Positions 1 through 11,207 of a stretch of 64,000 bases of DNA are shown piece after piece; position 1 is the stretch's first letter; every line of letters begins with the position of its first letter. This DNA is from Cycas panzhihuaensis (Eukaryota; Cycadophyta). A program made the position numbers and the translations under genes. The notes beneath the pieces were generated by a model. It was not told the origin of the DNA and ran no database searches. It saw only the letters and a program-made list of their open reading frames with translations. Where the stretch lies: positions 199,833,741-199,897,740 of the forward strand of contig CM041465.1 of assembly GCA_023213395.1 (NCBI GenBank). Direction: 5' to 3'.

Positions 1-600
1 TCCTAGTGGTTATGGAGCAACTACTCTAATACCAGTTGATAGGATACTGCTCTTTTAATGATAAATAACACATTAATAGTACCAAAATGAGAGCACTTAT
101 GTTGTAATACCCTTTGAGAGAGAAACCTCCAAGTTATATTCATTAATAATGATTTTCAAAAGTAGTCCACTCTAAGGAGTACATGGATATATATAGGCTT
201 TATAGCCACTACACAACCTTCCACTTATATATGTGAGATATTAAGAAGAGAGAAGAAGTAGAAGATATAAGAGAAGATAGGATAATGTAAGTTAATGGTT
301 AGGTCCCTAATAGACATTATAGTCTCTAAGAGGTAAAATCTCAAATGTCACATGAGTGGACAACTTTTCTCATGTTAATGGAAAAAAAAGCATATATTCA
401 ATCACTCTCTTCTTATTCCTATTAGCTAGATGGGTACTCCACTTTTTCTTATATGTTTAAGTTTTAAGTTTGCATTTATTTGCTACTCTAGGATACAAAA
501 AATTATAACTATTATATGAATCTATAGGTATAGTAAGTGTTTACCCTAATATCTTACCTATGGCATGTCCTAAGATAAATTATTTAAATTATTTATTATC
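1..600. other. Left edge, non-coding retroelement-derived DNA
   Basis: No reading frame of note is visible. At 24-34 lies CTCTAATACCA, the reverse complement of a tRNA-Met-type primer binding site with one change, so a minus-strand LTR may begin just to its right. I could not find its other end. A run of TATATATA near 187-196 could belong to such an LTR. Confidence 0.3.
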
Positions 601-1145
601 TTTCCTCCATTTGATAGTTGCATGTACATATATATGTTCTTCAACTTCATCTATCGTAATGGGATTGAGCTCTAGGTTATGAGCTCTTCCCCTTACTTCT
701 ATTTATTGTAAATAGTTTATAATAACATGTCCTTTCTCTTTATATTAGTGACATCTTCTTTCTCCTAAAATTTTGGTAATATTTCTGGGTGTTGGATTGA
801 ATCTTGAGTTTCCTAGTGGACGATTAAAATCCCTTCCACCTTAATGGAACCTTTGCTATCTGAAGTCTCTTTTTGGTAGGCCTTACCTTATCTACCCTTT
901 TCATTTCTAATTACCTTGCTTACCCTATGGTTTTACCCATTGTTCTTCAAAATATTTGGCTTTCTAAATGGCCTCCTCCAAGGTTTTGGGCCCATGTAAC
1001 TTGATTCAACTTTGAATGCTATCATTTAACCTACTGATAAACTTATGAGCCTATACCTTCTCCTCCTTTATATAGGGAACATATTGGATAAGTGTTATAA
1101 GCTCTTGTTCATACTTCTCTTCTATTTATTTCTTTAGTTTGTAGA
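600..1145 (-). pseudogene. Decayed Ty3/gypsy gag: core and zinc knuckle (element L)
   Basis: Read on the minus strand from about 1130 to 830, the translation keeps the shape of a plant gypsy Gag core: YEQELITLIQYVP, then a segment ending HKFISRLNDSIQS, then LHGPKTLEEAI and KAKYFEEQW, with several stops between. Further on (about 780-710) a CCHC-like knuckle survives as CH-stop-YKEKGHVIINY, in which the second and fourth cysteines read as tyrosine and a stop has appeared. Gag packages the element RNA into virus-like particles; this copy cannot. The N-terminal part of the same gag probably lies at 10440-11000, separated by repeat J copy 1 and element A. The family call is fairly safe; joining the two pieces is inference. 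Confidence 0.6.
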
Positions 1146-1167
1146 AGGTGTTTTCTACAATCTAAAA

Positions 1168-4023
1168 TGTACATAATCATCTTGCACTAACATGCAAGTG
1201 AAGGTACATATTTCTAGTCTTTTATTTTACTTTAGATTAATTTAGTTCTTTTAATTGGCATGCACTTACATTTTCCTATTATTTTGATGGATGGGTATAT
1301 ACATTTTTAGCTTATGATGATTTTGATTATGGTCAATGACTCCAAAAGGTTATCCACCTAAGCTTAATGAACTACAAAAAAACTTTTGAGTCCCTTTGTA
1401 GGTGCTTATGTCCATTCTTTTACTCCTATTTATAGTGATTCCTTACTTGTTTTACTCTTTTAGGTGTTTTTATTGTTAAAATCATTAGTTTTATATGTAT
1501 TTTTTCCTATCCCATTGTAATACATGCTTATTCAGCTTTGATTTCAATCTATCCCATATTGAAACTTATCTATTTTGAGTTTTATTTTACTTTTGGAAAG
1601 ATCAATGGTATCGTAAAGTTTAAAATACAAACTTCATGGTATATTACAAACTTCATGAGATAATACTATGTAAATTTAAAAAAATAAAGTACATATTTTA
1701 AGGTGTAATTAATATGTCTAATTATATTTTTATCCTAGATAGTCTTGAAAATATTAGAGGAAGTTGTTATTTCCTTCCCAAAGACTCTAATCATTAATGC
1801 TTTATCTATTTTAAATGCACCAAAATCCATGTCCAATTTGCCTATGGTTAGATCTAAACCATTGGCACAATACCACTTATCTAGTGGAACTCAACATTTA
1901 TAAATACCACTACTTTCTCATAAGGGAGGAGGTAAAAAATTACAGTGTTATGTTGCTAAAATATTACCAAAATTTTTGTTGCTTCCTTTACCCATGTATT
2001 TGCTTATTAGATTCCCTCTTAAATTGGAAATTATAGATAAATTAGTATTAAAAATAGTTTGTATTAGAGCACATTCCAAGAGCATCCCCTACAAACCAAG
2101 AACTAGGGTAAAACTCCCTATACAGGTTGTATTTTATCTAATTCTAAGCTATGTTCAACTTAAAATTTGTCAATCTCTTCCTTCTTTTTTATATTTAAAT
2201 GTTTATTTCTTCATCCCTACACCTTGTATATTTCATTTATCCATGGGAAAATATGTTACAAGGGGAGAGAATACTAAGTATAAACATCTAAGCTCTAAAT
2301 TTATTGGGAACCCTATAAGTTCTAAGGCTTCTTTTACTACTACGTATTATTGGTTTTATATGTTGCTTCCATTTCAAGTTATAGTTTGAATTGCTTAATT
2401 TGTTTGGTTTTGTTATATATATTATCCTCTAAAGAAAGGAGCACTTAACTTGTTTTCATACATGTTGAGGATTTAGGTAACTAGTTGGAAACTCCATCTT
2501 TCTCCTCCATTCTTCCTACCAAATCAAAAGTCCCTATTTTGTGGTAGAAGTATTGTTAAAATTACTCTAACATCGCTAAAATATATTATTTTAAAAGTTT
2601 ATTTCAAACTCATTTTTGATCATTTCAAGTTATAGAATAAACTTATTTGCATCAAAATTTAGTGTAACAACAAAAAATACTATTGAATTTCTCTAAAATT
2701 ATGAATCTATGCATGCTATTAACCTTGAACATTATTCCTTTGATAAACTAATATCATGAGGCTTTACATTTTTAAGAAAAGGTTGTTGAAACATATAGAA
2801 TAAAACTTAAAATATTCTTCTTCAAACCCCTCTTTTATAGACTCTATTTTTAAAAATAAAAAGGCTCAAAAGTGCAATTTTAATTTTAAATTTTGCTTTG
2901 AAAGGAAAAGGAAAAAGAGATCAAATGCTTGCTTGTATGCTTATGATGCTTGCCTTCTCCTTTGTTTACTTTGCATGTAGTTAGCTTATTTTATAAAATA
3001 TAAAGATATTTAATATAAAGAAAAAAGAAAAAAGAAAACCTTGTAATCTCATTTTTACATTTATATTTTAATTATGTCTATGTAATTTACAAAGGGCCAT
3101 AATGAAGTAGAGAATTGCATGTGTTGCAAGTCCTTAGTCTTATGGGGCCAAAACGATTTTTTAAGATTAATTTTATTTGTTGTTTTCATTTGAATTTAAA
3201 AGTATTTAACACATTATTAGCTTTTCTATTTACTCTTCTAAGTATTTTTAGGATTAAGGTTTTTCTTCTACTAAAAAGGGGGGACTGCTTACTTTCTACC
3301 TAAATTTTATCACTAGATAAGAGAGGTTATCTTGTTCCTTTAGGTAGAGTTATTCTTCTGATTTGTATTTTGAGTAGGCTAGTGAGGAATATCTATCTCC
3401 ACCATATGCTAATGCATGAGGTGTTGATAGTCAAATGAGCCTCATTAGTCTTGTTGAAAGTAGTGACCTCTTTTTTATTCACCTCATAGAGTAGTAAGTT
3501 TATTAGAGTTATATGTAAGTACTACTGGGTCATCTTATACTTATGTAAGATTAGCTACCAATATTGATGAGTCCACATTGTCTTATCTATAAGTGAAAAC
3601 ATCCTATGACCTTGACTCCTTCATACCTCTTTCTCTAACTGGCCATTTTCTTCTTCTTCTAGATCAAGTTTATCACCTAAGAATGTTTTAAAAGTTTGGG
3701 TTAGGGCAAGTTCACCCATATTTATGGCATTTAGTTGTATTAGTTCTAATTCACATAAGTAGTTATAATTTGGGCACATGTGCCCTAATGACACCCTCAC
3801 ATACTAAGGGTCTTTTTTTAATGTTGTTTAGTCCTTCTAAGGATGCCTGCTGATTGATAGATTAATTTTATCTTGAAACTTTTAGTTAGTTAGTAATATA
3901 CTCTCTCAATTGATTTCTTGCATTATTTCTTTATTTACTTGCATGTACTATTCATTTGATTATATAGACATTTTCATGATTTCCTTTTAGGTTTTCCCCT
4001 TTTTCCCATTTAGGCATGTTACA
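1168..4023. repeat. Repeat J copy 1, left part
   Basis: This stretch is a diverged direct copy of 12219-15090, recognisable by shared landmarks such as TTTTGATGGATGGGT (about 1281) against TTTTGGTGGATGGGT (about 12339), and by similar runs to the end. Element A interrupts it at 4023, and it resumes at 10092. No coding frame longer than about 137 codons occurs and none resembles a known protein. A ~3 kb non-coding direct repeat within gypsy sequence most simply is a long LTR, here probably solo, inserted in the gag of L. The left boundary is approximate. Confidence 0.5.
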
Positions 4024-4506
4024 TGTTGGGTGTAATGTCATCACTCAACTCCCTCTTACCTACCAGGATTGTGCACCTCAATTTAGACATGTGATGCTCA
4101 ACATGTCAAGGTAAGTTAAGGTAAGTTGAGTTAGTTTCATTTGAGTTAAGTTAGTATTATTTTATTATTAATTTGAATTGTGGGTTGAGGAGTTTCCTCC
4201 TCCCCAAACTATAAATGTTAAGGGGTGTACAACCCTGGTGTTTTTAGACACCACCTACTTTTGAGGAAGATTTGTAATACTCATTCTGCTACAATGGATT
4301 GAACAACAAGGCTCTCATGTGTTTATGCTATTGTAATGGTGATACACTGCTGTATTGATGCAATACTAGTTTATACTTATTTGATATATGTTCTAACCTG
4401 TTAGTCTTGCAAGTATATTTCCTTCATTTGGTATCAGAGCACTTTGGCTCCATATTTTTTCCTTCATTTGGTATCAGAGCATTGTGGCTCCATATTTTTT
4501 CCATCA
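4024..4506 (+). repeat. Element A 5' LTR
   Basis: The LTR starts TGTTGGGTGTAATG and ends TTTTTTCCATCA. A TATA-like TATAAAT at 4210-4216 is the likely core promoter. The U5 end contains two extra PBS-like units, at 4429-4440 and 4469-4480. Confidence 0.9.
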
Positions 4507-4520
4507 TTTGGTATCAGAGC
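4429..4520 (+). repeat. Three PBS copies in tandem, 40-bp period
   Basis: TGGTATCAGAGC occurs at 4429-4440, 4469-4480 and 4509-4520. Each copy is preceded by TTCATT or ATCATT, and the first two are followed by a run ending GGCTCCATATTTTTT. The third is the functional-position PBS, just after the LTR end CCATCA. The first two are inside the LTR and recur in the 3' LTR at 10014-10025 and 10054-10065, so they were copied by reverse transcription and are not local duplications in one LTR. The 12 nt match the 3' end of plant initiator tRNA-Met. Confidence 0.88.
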
Positions 4521-5560
4521 AGGCGATTGCTGACCTGCTGAAGCTTTGAAGAAGAGCACTAAGATCTACTGGCACTCTACAACAGATTTTTCTACAAGCA
4601 ATATATATTAACTAGATTTGTTTTCTGAAATTTTTAGCAAGTTTTATATATTATTTCAGCAGATTTTGATTATTATTGAGCTATATTTCTGGTTCAACAA
4701 GTATTACTGAGATCTATTTTCAGATTTGTGCAGATCTACAAAGGATTTTCAGCAGCAAGTTATATACATTCAAGTTTTATTCTAACATTCAAGTTATTTT
4801 CTCTTCAGATTTACAGATTGACCATATATTTTGACAGTTTACAAGTTATTTGTTTTCTTATTTGGTATTTTTTGCAGATTTGCAAAAGAGCATCAGCTGC
4901 ATATAAAAGTTATCAAGTTTTTTTCAGAGATCTAGAACTTGTTACTTCAGATCTGCTAACTTTATTATAACCGCTTATTGTAGACGATTTTCCAAAGATT
5001 TTCTGTTACATTTAGTTCAAGATCTGTTATATTTCATTTCAGATTTATATTTTCCATTATATTGTTTAACTATATTTTCAAGTTTTCTACAGATCTACAA
5101 TTTCTGGAGTATATTTAGCCTTTTTTGAGAAGAATACATTGCAGATCCAGATATTGGAAGCTTTGAAGCTTATTTTCACTACAAAGCTACTACAATTGCG
5201 TGTTCCGTGTTCTTGATTATTTTTCTAAAACACATATTTTTTATATATATCCTGCTCGAGTATATTTGAAATCCTTTTGATTTTTGCATAACCTTGAAAT
5301 ATTTGGTTCTTCTTTTAAACATATATTTCATGTATTTGATGCACTTTTGTGGATACACTTAACAACTGTTATTTTCCTAGATATACTTACAAATTTGGCT
5401 ATTTTTCGTAGATATATTTCAAAAAAACCATCTAGCTTATTTGACATATGTTGAATACAGATTCCGTTGAAAGGCCTATACAAATCTGGGTTGAAGTACA
5501 ACTTTTTACCGTTACTCATTAGTATTTCCAACTTCTAGCTTGGGTTATATCCTCCAAACC
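4521..5560 (+). other. Element A leader, AT-rich U5-proximal segment
   Basis: An AT-rich, non-coding tract dotted with AGATCT/AGATTT words such as CAGATCTACAA. Parallel tracts follow the PBS in C (from 49740) and in B (minus strand, 35755 down to about 33900). It appears to be the first module of a shared leader. Small frames here match nothing I recognise. Confidence 0.6.
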
Positions 5561-6560
5561 TAGTAGAGTCCTACTTTAGCTTGCCATTCGTTTGATTTGA
5601 TTCCATAACTACATTTTTTGAAGAGCAATCGTTCTTAACATTTGTTAAAATATTCTTTTCACTCAAGTGATACTCACATTGTGTAGATCCATACCTTGAT
5701 CGAAATCTGATAAGTAATTTGGTAGCAGAACCATACTCGCATCAAGAACCTCACTCTTCTCTTTGTTATATGTGTGATTTTAAGTTTAGGCCCAATTGTT
5801 GAGCCATATTTTTTTAAAAAAAAGGACAAATATCCAAAGATCAGACTACTCTATGTCACCTTATGCAAGAGGCTTAAATCAAATCCTTTTTGTTCCTTAT
5901 TAACTTCAAAGTATACAAAAGAGAATCCAAAGCCTTGCAGCCTCTCCTTTCCAAGCTCTCATGCCTAGTTCACCTCATTATTTCAATACATTGATTCTTT
6001 CAATCTACAGTCATTGAACAAATATTGTAATCATACAACGAGCACTTATGTTATCACAATCGAAAAACCCAAGTGCATAAGGATCAGGATCTCACATTCT
6101 CTGAATATTTGTATGAAAATACCTTCTAGTTGAGACATTAAGCATATTGACCTTCTGAGGACTTCTATTACAATAAATGAAGTTAGAGATCTACAACAGC
6201 TGCTGGTTACCAGAACTTTAAACCTCAAGAAACTTGGAATTCCTTGCAAACATAGGAAATTGATTTTAAGATTTGTAGAGAAATATAGGCAAGGACAGTG
6301 AAGGACCGCACATTCTGTCTCATCCCAACTAAGCTTCAACCTCAGTCTCAAACTTCCATAGGAATTTGGACGAGCACTCTTTTCCTTCGTTACTCTACTC
6401 CATGGTGTCTCTGTCATTCATTCTCCTTTTGCAGTAGACTACATAACTGTCTCAACTATTTTATGAGAACTCCTGCCAACAACTTGAATACTATCCCTAG
6501 TTGTGGAAGTCTCCACATCATTGAAAGACTGCTTCAAATACAAATTTAAATATAGGCTAC
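5560..6560. other. Element A cargo slot, unidentified DNA
   Basis: This ~1 kb has no counterpart in D or C and stands where B and C hold host-gene fragments. One plus-strand frame (6195-6301) reads through KLGIPCKHRKLIL and VEKYRQGQ to a stop. Its spacing loosely recalls a SAM-type helical domain, but I cannot identify it. A pyrimidine run ending TTTTGCAG (about 6425-6433) resembles a splice acceptor. Treat it as probable captured host DNA of unknown source. Confidence 0.35.
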
Positions 6561-7640
6561 TAGTGCTACTTGCTACTTACTCAAAGTTCACCGTTGTAGC
6601 GCCGTTCCGTCTGCACATCGCAGTGGTTATTATCATTTTGGGGTGCAGCTACAGGTTTAATAACCATGCAGCTTGTGTATTGCTTGTATTGCTCGAATTG
6701 GGTGCCGTGGTTCTGCAACTCTCTCTGTCATACTATGCGCCTTGTGCATCTACCCGCGGTGGGCCGTCGTCCTTAGGCTCGGGGCGCCGTCCTCGATTAT
6801 GCCCGTTCCGGTTGTGTTCTGTGGTGCTGCGGAAATCTCCTATCGTCTCGATTGCGCCGTCCTCGATCTGCGATTACGGCCGCCACGCTCATTGCGTTAG
6901 GCGGTCTGGCGTTCTTCATCGACCTCGGTCTGCCCGCTTATTGTTGGTCCCGACGATTGCGTGACCTCCTATCTCTGCGTTTATTGGATCTGCGCTACGT
7001 CTGTTCTAATCGTCCCATCCGTCCCGTGTTTGCGCTGCCTTTATTGTACGCGTTTTCCGTTTCATTTTGCGCTGCCTTTATTGTATGCGTCTCGCGTCTT
7101 CATTTTGTGCTTTAACGCTCAGCGGCCTTAACATTATTATACACAGCTCCAGGAGACGTTGTGTTTTATCATATATTATTTATGTTTTATATCCGGGCGT
7201 TCACTCCGTCTCAGTGCGGCTCTTCCAATCGCTAGCACTCGCCTCGCAGCCTAATACTGAGCCGTAGTCACATGATTTCTCCGCCTCGTGCAGAGCTGAA
7301 TTTTCTCTCTGATTGTGGCTCTTGGAGCGCACTAATACTAATACCCTGAATTTTATATTGGCTTTATTTTATGCCGACGGCATTGGCATAGTTATTCAAC
7401 ATATTCCTTTAAGGCCGGCGCCCTCTCATTATTGAAGTCTTATTGCTGTCGTTTTGAAGTCTTATTGCTGCCGTTCTCCATTGCTTCGATCTCCGTGCTG
7501 TTCAGCGTCCACTGCCGTTCTCCATTACTTCGATCTCCGTGCTGTTCAGCGTACCCGGTTATATGCACTCGGCGCATTCCATGACCACGAAGTCTTATTG
7601 CTGCCGTTTTCCCTCGGTGACTGCATTATATTTTATATTT
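6560..7640 (+). other. Element A leader, GC-rich CpG-rich segment
   Basis: A sharp rise in G+C and CpG against the surrounding AT-rich DNA. Words built from CGTTTTCC, TTCATTTTGCG and CTGCCTTTATTGTA recur. The GC content produces stop-poor frames in several phases, none protein-like. Similar segments occupy the same place in D (19660-20450), C (51700-52330) and, shortened, B (about 32240-32520). It is most likely an untranslated leader module. Confidence 0.55.
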
Positions 7641-7879
7641 CACTCAGCGTCCTGTTTTCCTGTTTTATATGCTTTCTTTTAAACGTTTGCAAGCATAGGC
7701 AGCCAACTTTGTTTTCATAAAGTTTTAAAAAATTTAAATTTATTGTATATTTTTTCAAATCCGGAGCCATCGGATTTAAGCTTTCAGCCCTGATTTTATT
7801 TCACCATCACGTGATTGCTAGTCACTTCCAAAACATTTTTTAAACATTTTTTATTTTTATTTTTTTTCAATTTTTTATT

Positions 7880-8900
7880 TTACATAGGGTTATTGGCGCT
7901 TTTGTGGCCATAACTTCTATTTGGCTCATCGGTTTCAGAAGAAACCTATGCCATTAGATCAGAAATTTTCTGTACACCGATTTCGACTGGTCATAAGACC
8001 AATTTGGTGCCCATTTGACCTTGTTTTGACCTTTTTAACATTGGACTTTCGAAATTTCAACATTTTTTGCAATTTTAATAAAATCGGTTTTAGAACTGGC
8101 TGTCATTTATTTTTGGTAAACTGTTTTGTGTCCGCATTTTTCTCTATAGCAATCTACGTCATATAGACTTTAATACCCATTTTTTATTTCAATTCTTTGA
8201 GTTTATTTTCACCAATATTTTAATCGCTAAAATAAGAAATTTAGTTGTTTTTGCCTGTTTCTTGAACATTCCCCATAAAGACACTTGTTACATTTTTCAC
8301 TATAACTTTTGCAATTTTTATTAGATTTCATTTCCGTCACCGTTGGGAAGTCTCTTTCTCTTCATTGTGATATATTTTTCCATACATTTTGACACAATTT
8401 TCTTATATTTCAAATCAGCTAAAGTTGAAGTATTTTATTGGCCTAAATCTGCTTTTTTTTACACCTGTTTAATATATTCTTTCAAAATTTTCAATTGGCA
8501 GAATATTAATTACTTCATCAATAATATTTGATCATTTTTTTCAACTTTTCTAAGGATAATTAGTAATTTTATGCAAGTTTTGCCTACCCTGCTCCTGTTA
8601 GGCTCCATAAGGAGGTCCATTCCTTTGCCTCATTCAAAACGTGATTTATTGGTATCCATTTTCAAAACCGTCTATTTTATTGGATTCACATCTCAGCAAT
8701 CTACATATTGATAAAATTTTAAGCTATTCTGACCTCATTCAATATAGTTTTCAATCTGTTAAAGTTGAGCATACATATACATCCTAAAAGGCTTGTCTTC
8801 TTTCAAAATTTTCAAAGAAAATTCTAGTTTATATCTCATTGTTTATTCAAGATTTCTACTTGATCTTATCATCATTTTCTTATTGATTAAATTACTTTCA
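7880..8900 (+). repeat. Leader block X, copy in element A
   Basis: The block begins near GGTTATTGGCGCTTTTGTGG and runs to the gag start. It is recognisably homologous to 20705-21960 (D), 52535-53790 (C) and the reverse strand of 32045-30765 (B). A small inverted repeat, CTCCT (8592-8596) and AGGAG (8610-8614), is retained in A, D and C. It lies directly upstream of the gag-like ATG at 8903. Compared with C, this copy lacks about 170 bp just before the gag start. Confidence 0.75.
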
Positions 8901-8902
8901 AA

Positions 8903-9676
8903 ATGGCACAATTCCCCATTTTCAATGGCCATAACTATTCACTATGGTATGATACTATGCACACTTACTTTATTGAACGTGATCTTTTGAAGTATTTACA
9001 ACATGAATGTGACCTTAGCCTTAAAGAAAATTTTAGAAAAGATAATGAAGTGTTAGGTTTATTATTTTACACTATGACTGATGATGTCTTTTCACTAGTT
9101 TCTGAATTAACAACATCTAAGTCTATTTAGGATTTATTGATTTCTACTTATGGGGGAGATATCCCCACAGTATTTGATGAAATTTTTGATGAGCATGTGA
9201 GACAGGTGACAGAACAAGTAGATCATAACGGCAACACCAATGAAGATTCAGATCAAATGCAGGACCACCTCGTTGCACAAGGATTTGATCCTCCATTTGA
9301 GGGGGAGCATCATGAAGACGAATCTTATGACATAACGAAGAATGAACCTGGTGATATGACAACTGTTCAAAGAATAAAGAGTACAAAAATTCAAGTCTAA
9401 ATTATAGCTATTCATCTACTTTTGCATCAAGTTTCATCTACCTATAGTCTTCCTACATCATTCTATAATAAAGAGATATATGTGACTATAAGGGTGAGAA
9501 GCATTGACAAAGATCAAGATTGGAATTTCAAAGTTTTTTTCAAGTACCAGTTCCACAAGTTCAAGGAAAAGATACAAGTGTTCGTGCTGACATTAAGGGG
9601 GAGAATGTTGGGTGTAATGTCATCACTCAACTCCCTCTTACCTACCAGGATTGTGCACCTCAATTTAGACATGTGA
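8903..9676 (+). pseudogene. Short gag-like ORF of element A, two in-frame stops
   Basis: The frame starts MAQFPIFNGHNYSLWYDTM, typical of the N-terminus of plant copia Gag (a short motif, then a W in the first helix). It continues with LLKYLQHECDL, KDNEVLGLLFYTM and TTSKSI, and is broken by TAG at 9128, where the sister context reads W. It resumes in frame as an acidic linker (EQVDHNGNTNEDSDQM, EGEHHEDESYD) to TAA at 9398, then an IRVRSIDKDQ and FKYQFHKFKEKIQVF tail that runs over the polypurine tract into the 3' LTR. No zinc knuckle, protease or polymerase is present. The tail may be a worn copia RNase H C-terminus, but similarity is weak. The protein is too short for a complete Gag, so packaging probably needed a helper element. 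Confidence 0.7.
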
Positions 9677-10091
9677 TGCTCAACATGTCAAGGTAAGTTA
9701 ACGTAAGTTGAGTTAGTTTCATTTGAGTTAAGTTAGTATTATTTTATTATTAATTTGAATTCAGGGGTTGAGGAGTTTCCCTCATCCCCCAAACTATAAA
9801 TGTTAAGGGGTGTACAACCCTAGTGTTTTTAGACACCACCTACTTTTGAGGAAGATTTGTAATACTCATTCTGCTACAATGGATTGAACAACAAGGCTCT
9901 CATGTGTTTATGCTATTGTAATGGTGATACACTGCTGTATTGATGCAATACTAGTTTATACTTATTTGATATATGTTCTAACCTGTTAGTCTTGCAAGTA
10001 TATTTCCTTCATTTGGTATCAGAGCACTTTGGCTCCATATTTTTTCCTTCATTTGGTATCAGAGCATTGTGGCTCCATATTTTTTCCATCA
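9606..10091 (+). repeat. Element A 3' LTR with polypurine tract
   Basis: The polypurine tract AAGGGGGAGAA occupies 9595-9605 and primes plus-strand synthesis. The LTR starts TGTTGGG and ends TTTTTCCATCA just before TSD TTACA. Differences from the 5' LTR cluster around 9760-9790, with a few single-base changes elsewhere. Confidence 0.9.
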
Positions 10092-10265
10092 TTACACAGA
10101 CTCGTATGTTACCCCTTTTAACTTAGAACACAATTGTCTTTTATCCTACACTCATAACCATAATATGCATGAACACATTGTAGGAGATATAGGTTTGTTT
10201 CCTTCTTAACTTAGATACACTTCACCCTTTAGGTTTGTAGTTGGGTCAGGTCATTCATCCTTCCC
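10092..10265. repeat. Repeat J copy 1, right remnant
   Basis: The sequence resumes after element A and parallels the DNA around 15050-15156 and 15508-15575: AACTTAG runs, TTCACCCTTTAG, then a T-rich stretch. The right boundary of J is not sharp. Confidence 0.45.
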
Positions 10266-10439
10266 TCCCGCAAGTTGTTCTTTAAAAGGTTACTACTTTT
10301 TTATCATATTCTACTTTGATAGGTATTTCTTTTTTAATGTCCTTAACTTTCTCATAGTTTTCCCACCACAAGAATTCTTTGCTAATTAAATGAAAATTAA
10401 CAATCCTCTAATTTAAGTCTAAAATGCTTTTCTAGGCCC

Positions 10440-11207
10440 AATAATTATGCTTCAACTTTGTAATTAGTCTTAATATCCCCATTGAAGGTGGGTGGTCTCA
10501 CCTTCCTCATCTCATACTAGAGAGTACTTTTCTTACTTCTAAGCTCTCCTTCCCTCGTAATTTCACTATAAGATTCTATACTTAAGGATTTAGTACTAGT
10601 TAAATATTCTTTATCCTTCCTCTTACTCCTCTTACTTATGTGTTTATAAGTTAAGGGCTCTTAAGATCTAGCCCTCCTCTTATTACTCCTAGTTTATTGA
10701 GTTCTTTCACTCCTCTTCTATTCAATCATTTACTAGATATTGAGGAGTATTTCCTCATGTTTTCTTAGGATTATCTCATTATCTTCCTTATAACTTCTTG
10801 ACTGATCTTGTAGTTTTTATATAGTTTCCACTAGGGCCATTGAAACATTAACCTATGGGCCTCTATATACATATTTTTATGGTTAATATATTCCCCTTCC
10901 TTATGAGTGACTTATATATCATTTATATGAGATAGTGGCCCTAGATCTATGGCATTTTCTTACTTAGTAATTAGGGTTTTTATTTCTTAAAATTATGGAA
11001 TCTGTTAAGTTTATAACTCAATAACCTATTAAATTTTAGCTTCTTATAAGGTTTAATAGCAATCTTATCAAGTTTTAATTAAGAAAACTATAAAGTTTCA
11101 GTCTAGTAATTTATTACCTAAAAGCTTCGATATGATGTTCTTTGAGACAACCTCCTGTAAGCTCCTTGTAAGATTCCTAGGCTTAATTAACCTAAGCTCT
11201 AATACCA
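10440..11207 (-). pseudogene. Decayed gypsy gag N-terminus and PBS (element L)
   Basis: On the minus strand the PBS (TGGTATTAGAGC, 11196-11207) is followed leftwards by a leader and then by a stop-ridden frame. That frame still shows a helical coiled-coil run, VNVSMALVETI then KLQDQSRSYKEDNEIILRK and HEEILLNI, and a Lys/Arg/Glu-rich purine-rich tail. Such a run is common at the N-terminus of plant gypsy Gag. The core and knuckle of the same gag probably continue at 1145-600, beyond the J/A insertion. The PBS position says that the LTR of L lies to the right. Confidence 0.5.

Larger units (their letters stand above)
4024..10091 (+). mobile_element. Element A: non-autonomous LTR retrotransposon
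   Basis: It is bounded by LTRs of 483 and 486 bp that start TGTTGGG and end CCATCA, flanked by the perfect TSD TTACA (4019-4023 and 10092-10096). A tRNA-Met PBS follows the left LTR and the polypurine tract AAGGGGGAGAA precedes the right one. The two LTRs differ at only about 2 percent of sites by eye, so this is one of the youngest insertions here. The interior is a ~4.4 kb leader followed by one short gag-like frame; no protease, integrase, reverse transcriptase or RNase H is present. It shares LTR family, leader blocks and ORF with B and C. The copia-type PBS and the leader shared with copia element D suggest mobilisation by a copia partner. Confidence 0.92.

Noticed and set aside
4429-4520. 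Regular 40-bp repeats considered as a CRISPR-like array
   Set aside because: Eukaryotic setting, and the repeated core is the tRNA-Met PBS with an LTR terminus.
6298-7720. Several overlapping open frames of 60-150 codons in the GC-rich leader of A
   Set aside because: They overlap in several phases, are rich in Leu, Ser, Cys and Arg as expected from a GC-rich stop-poor stretch, and match no domain. The same pattern recurs in D without frame conservation.
9144-9386. Minus-strand frame, and its counterparts at 48675-48890 and 53995-54354
   Set aside because: Antisense shadow of the acidic linker in the gag-like ORF; it recurs only because the ORF recurs.
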